A stretch of 64,000 nt of DNA from Mesorhizobium tianshanense (GTDB taxonomy: Bacteria > Pseudomonadota > Alphaproteobacteria > Rhizobiales > Rhizobiaceae). A model generated the notes under the pieces. That model saw nothing but the letters and a program-made list of their open reading frames with translations. It made no database searches and was not told the origin of the DNA. The translations under genes and the position numbers were made by a program. The stretch lies in NCBI RefSeq assembly GCF_007830515.1, contig NZ_VLKT01000018.1:1-64000 (forward strand), written 5' to 3'. Positions 63,209 through 64,000 of the stretch are shown piece after piece; position 1 is the first letter of the stretch; each line of letters begins with the position of its first letter.

Positions 63209-64000
63209 ATGACCGAAATCCTGCAGACCCCAAAGCTCGTCGTCGTGTTCGGCGGCTCAGGCTTTGTCGGCCGCCACGTCGTGCGGGCGCTGGCCAGGCG
63301 CGGCTACCGCATCAGGGTCGCCTGCCGCCGGCCCGACCTCGCCGGCCATCTGCAGCCGCTCGGCAATGTCGGCCAGATCCAGCCGGTGCAGGCCAACGTT
63401 CGGGTGCGCTGGTCGGTCGACCGCGCCGTGCAGGGTGCCGACCATGTCGTCAACCTGGTGGCCATCCTGCATGAGAGCGGCCGCCAGAAATTCACGTCCC
63501 TCCATGAGTTCGGTGCGCGCGCCATCGCCGAAGCGGCGCGTGCCGTCGGCGCCGGCTTCACCCATATCTCGGCACTGGGCGCCGATCTGAACGCGCAATC
63601 GGACTACGCGCGCACCAAGGCGCTCGGTGAAAAGGCGGTTTTCGAGACGATCGAGGATGCCGTCATCTTCCGGCCATCGATCATTTTCGGACCGGAGGAC
63701 AGTTTCTTCAACCGCTTCGCCGGCATGGCGCGCCTTTCGCCGGTGCTGCCGCTGATCGGCGGCGGGCAGACCAAATTCCAGCCGGTCTATATCGGCGATG
63801 TCGCCGAGGCGGTGGCACGCTCGGTCGAGGGCAAGGTCGGGGGTGGCCAGATCTACGAGCTCGGCGGGCCGAAGGTGTTCACTTTCAAGGAATGCATGGA
63901 AAAAATGCTTGCCGTCATCAACCGCAAGCGGCTTTTGGTGCCGGTTCCGTGGTGGCTGGCCAACATGCAGGCATCGATCCTCGGCCTTTTGCCCAATCCG
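63209..64000 (+). CDS. Complex I NDUFA9-like NAD-binding protein (partial, runs off the end)
   Basis: The first 264 residues of an atypical SDR of the NDUFA9-type are present. The dinucleotide motif is LVVVFGGSGFVGRHVVRALARRGYRI. Typical stretches are VNLVAILHESGRQKF, HISALGADLNAQSDYARTKALGE, EDAVIFRPSIIFGPEDSFFNRFA and FQPVYIGDVAEAVA. The family associates with respiratory complex I in mitochondria and alphaproteobacteria. The ATG at 63209 follows GGAGCC. The stop lies outside the window. Confidence 0.88.
   Translation, partial: MTEILQTPKLVVVFGGSGFVGRHVVRALARRGYRIRVACRRPDLAGHLQPLGNVGQIQPVQANVRVRWSVDRAVQGADHVVNLVAILHESGRQKFTSLHEFGARAIAEAARAVGAGFTHISALGADLNAQSDYARTKALGEKAVFETIEDAVIFRPSIIFGPEDSFFNRFAGMARLSPVLPLIGGGQTKFQPVYIGDVAEAVARSVEGKVGGGQIYELGGPKVFTFKECMEKMLAVINRKRLLVPVPWWLANMQASILGLLPNP

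Overview
The window looks like a chromosomal segment of a Mesorhizobium-type bacterium (Rhizobiales). Reasons: high GC; a rhizobial exo gene set with recognisable ExoP, N, O, M, A, L, K, U, X, Y, F and Q proteins; the aroA-cmk-rpsA block with a divergent FYDLN-acid (TIGR02300-type) gene; and several two-module palindromic intergenic repeats resembling rhizobial RIME elements. No database could be searched, so gene names rest on recognised motifs and remembered family sequences.

Region 1 (about 0.3-32.8 kb) is a large exopolysaccharide locus. exoP-N-O-M-A-L lie on the minus strand. They are followed by a Wzx flippase, a phosphoribosyltransferase-HAD fusion, a GT4 transferase, a GMC oxidoreductase paired with a Tat-signal small subunit, UDP-glucose dehydrogenase, exoK, a coiled-coil protein, exoU, exoX, exoY, exoF, a methyltransferase and exoQ. 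Next comes a plus-strand block: SDR, glucoamylase-like/GH144-like protein, a Prim-Pol-like protein, a GT2-GT4 fusion and a GT32-Anp1 fusion. An exostosin-like gene closes the locus. The backbone machinery is succinoglycan-like. The usual exoH, exoV, exoW, exoZ and exoB genes are absent from the window, and genes suited to a uronic acid/ribofuranose-type branch take their place. A TTGC...GCAA palindrome recurs before several exo genes.

Region 2 (32.9-36.1 kb) holds an aldehyde dehydrogenase, a D-2-hydroxyacid dehydrogenase and a small membrane protein.

Region 3 (36.2-48.3 kb) is a complete nitrate assimilation locus on the minus strand: nasT-nasS, then nrtA-nrtB-tandem ATPase-nirB-nirD-nasA. 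The nrtA upstream region shows a layered control element: NtrC-like palindromes, a sigma-54 promoter, two hexaloop hairpins of the ANTAR type and an overlapping intrinsic terminator. The NasS/NasT pair next door fits that element.

Region 4 (48.5-54.3 kb) is housekeeping: an arginine-rich Tat protein, tRNA-Ala(GGC), the FYDLN-acid protein, a CP4-like aroA, cmk carrying an in-frame N-terminal DUF6881-like extension, and rpsA with a strong terminator.

Region 5 (54.3-64 kb) contains an SDR, a guanidino/arginine-type catabolic set (TPP-dependent guanidino-oxo-acid decarboxylase, amidinotransferase-family hydrolase, a four-gene basic amino-acid ABC importer, an Ldh2-type reductase), a DoxX protein, and the 5' part of an NDUFA9-like gene that runs off the end. 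The importer and enzymes probably take up and degrade arginine or a related guanidino compound.
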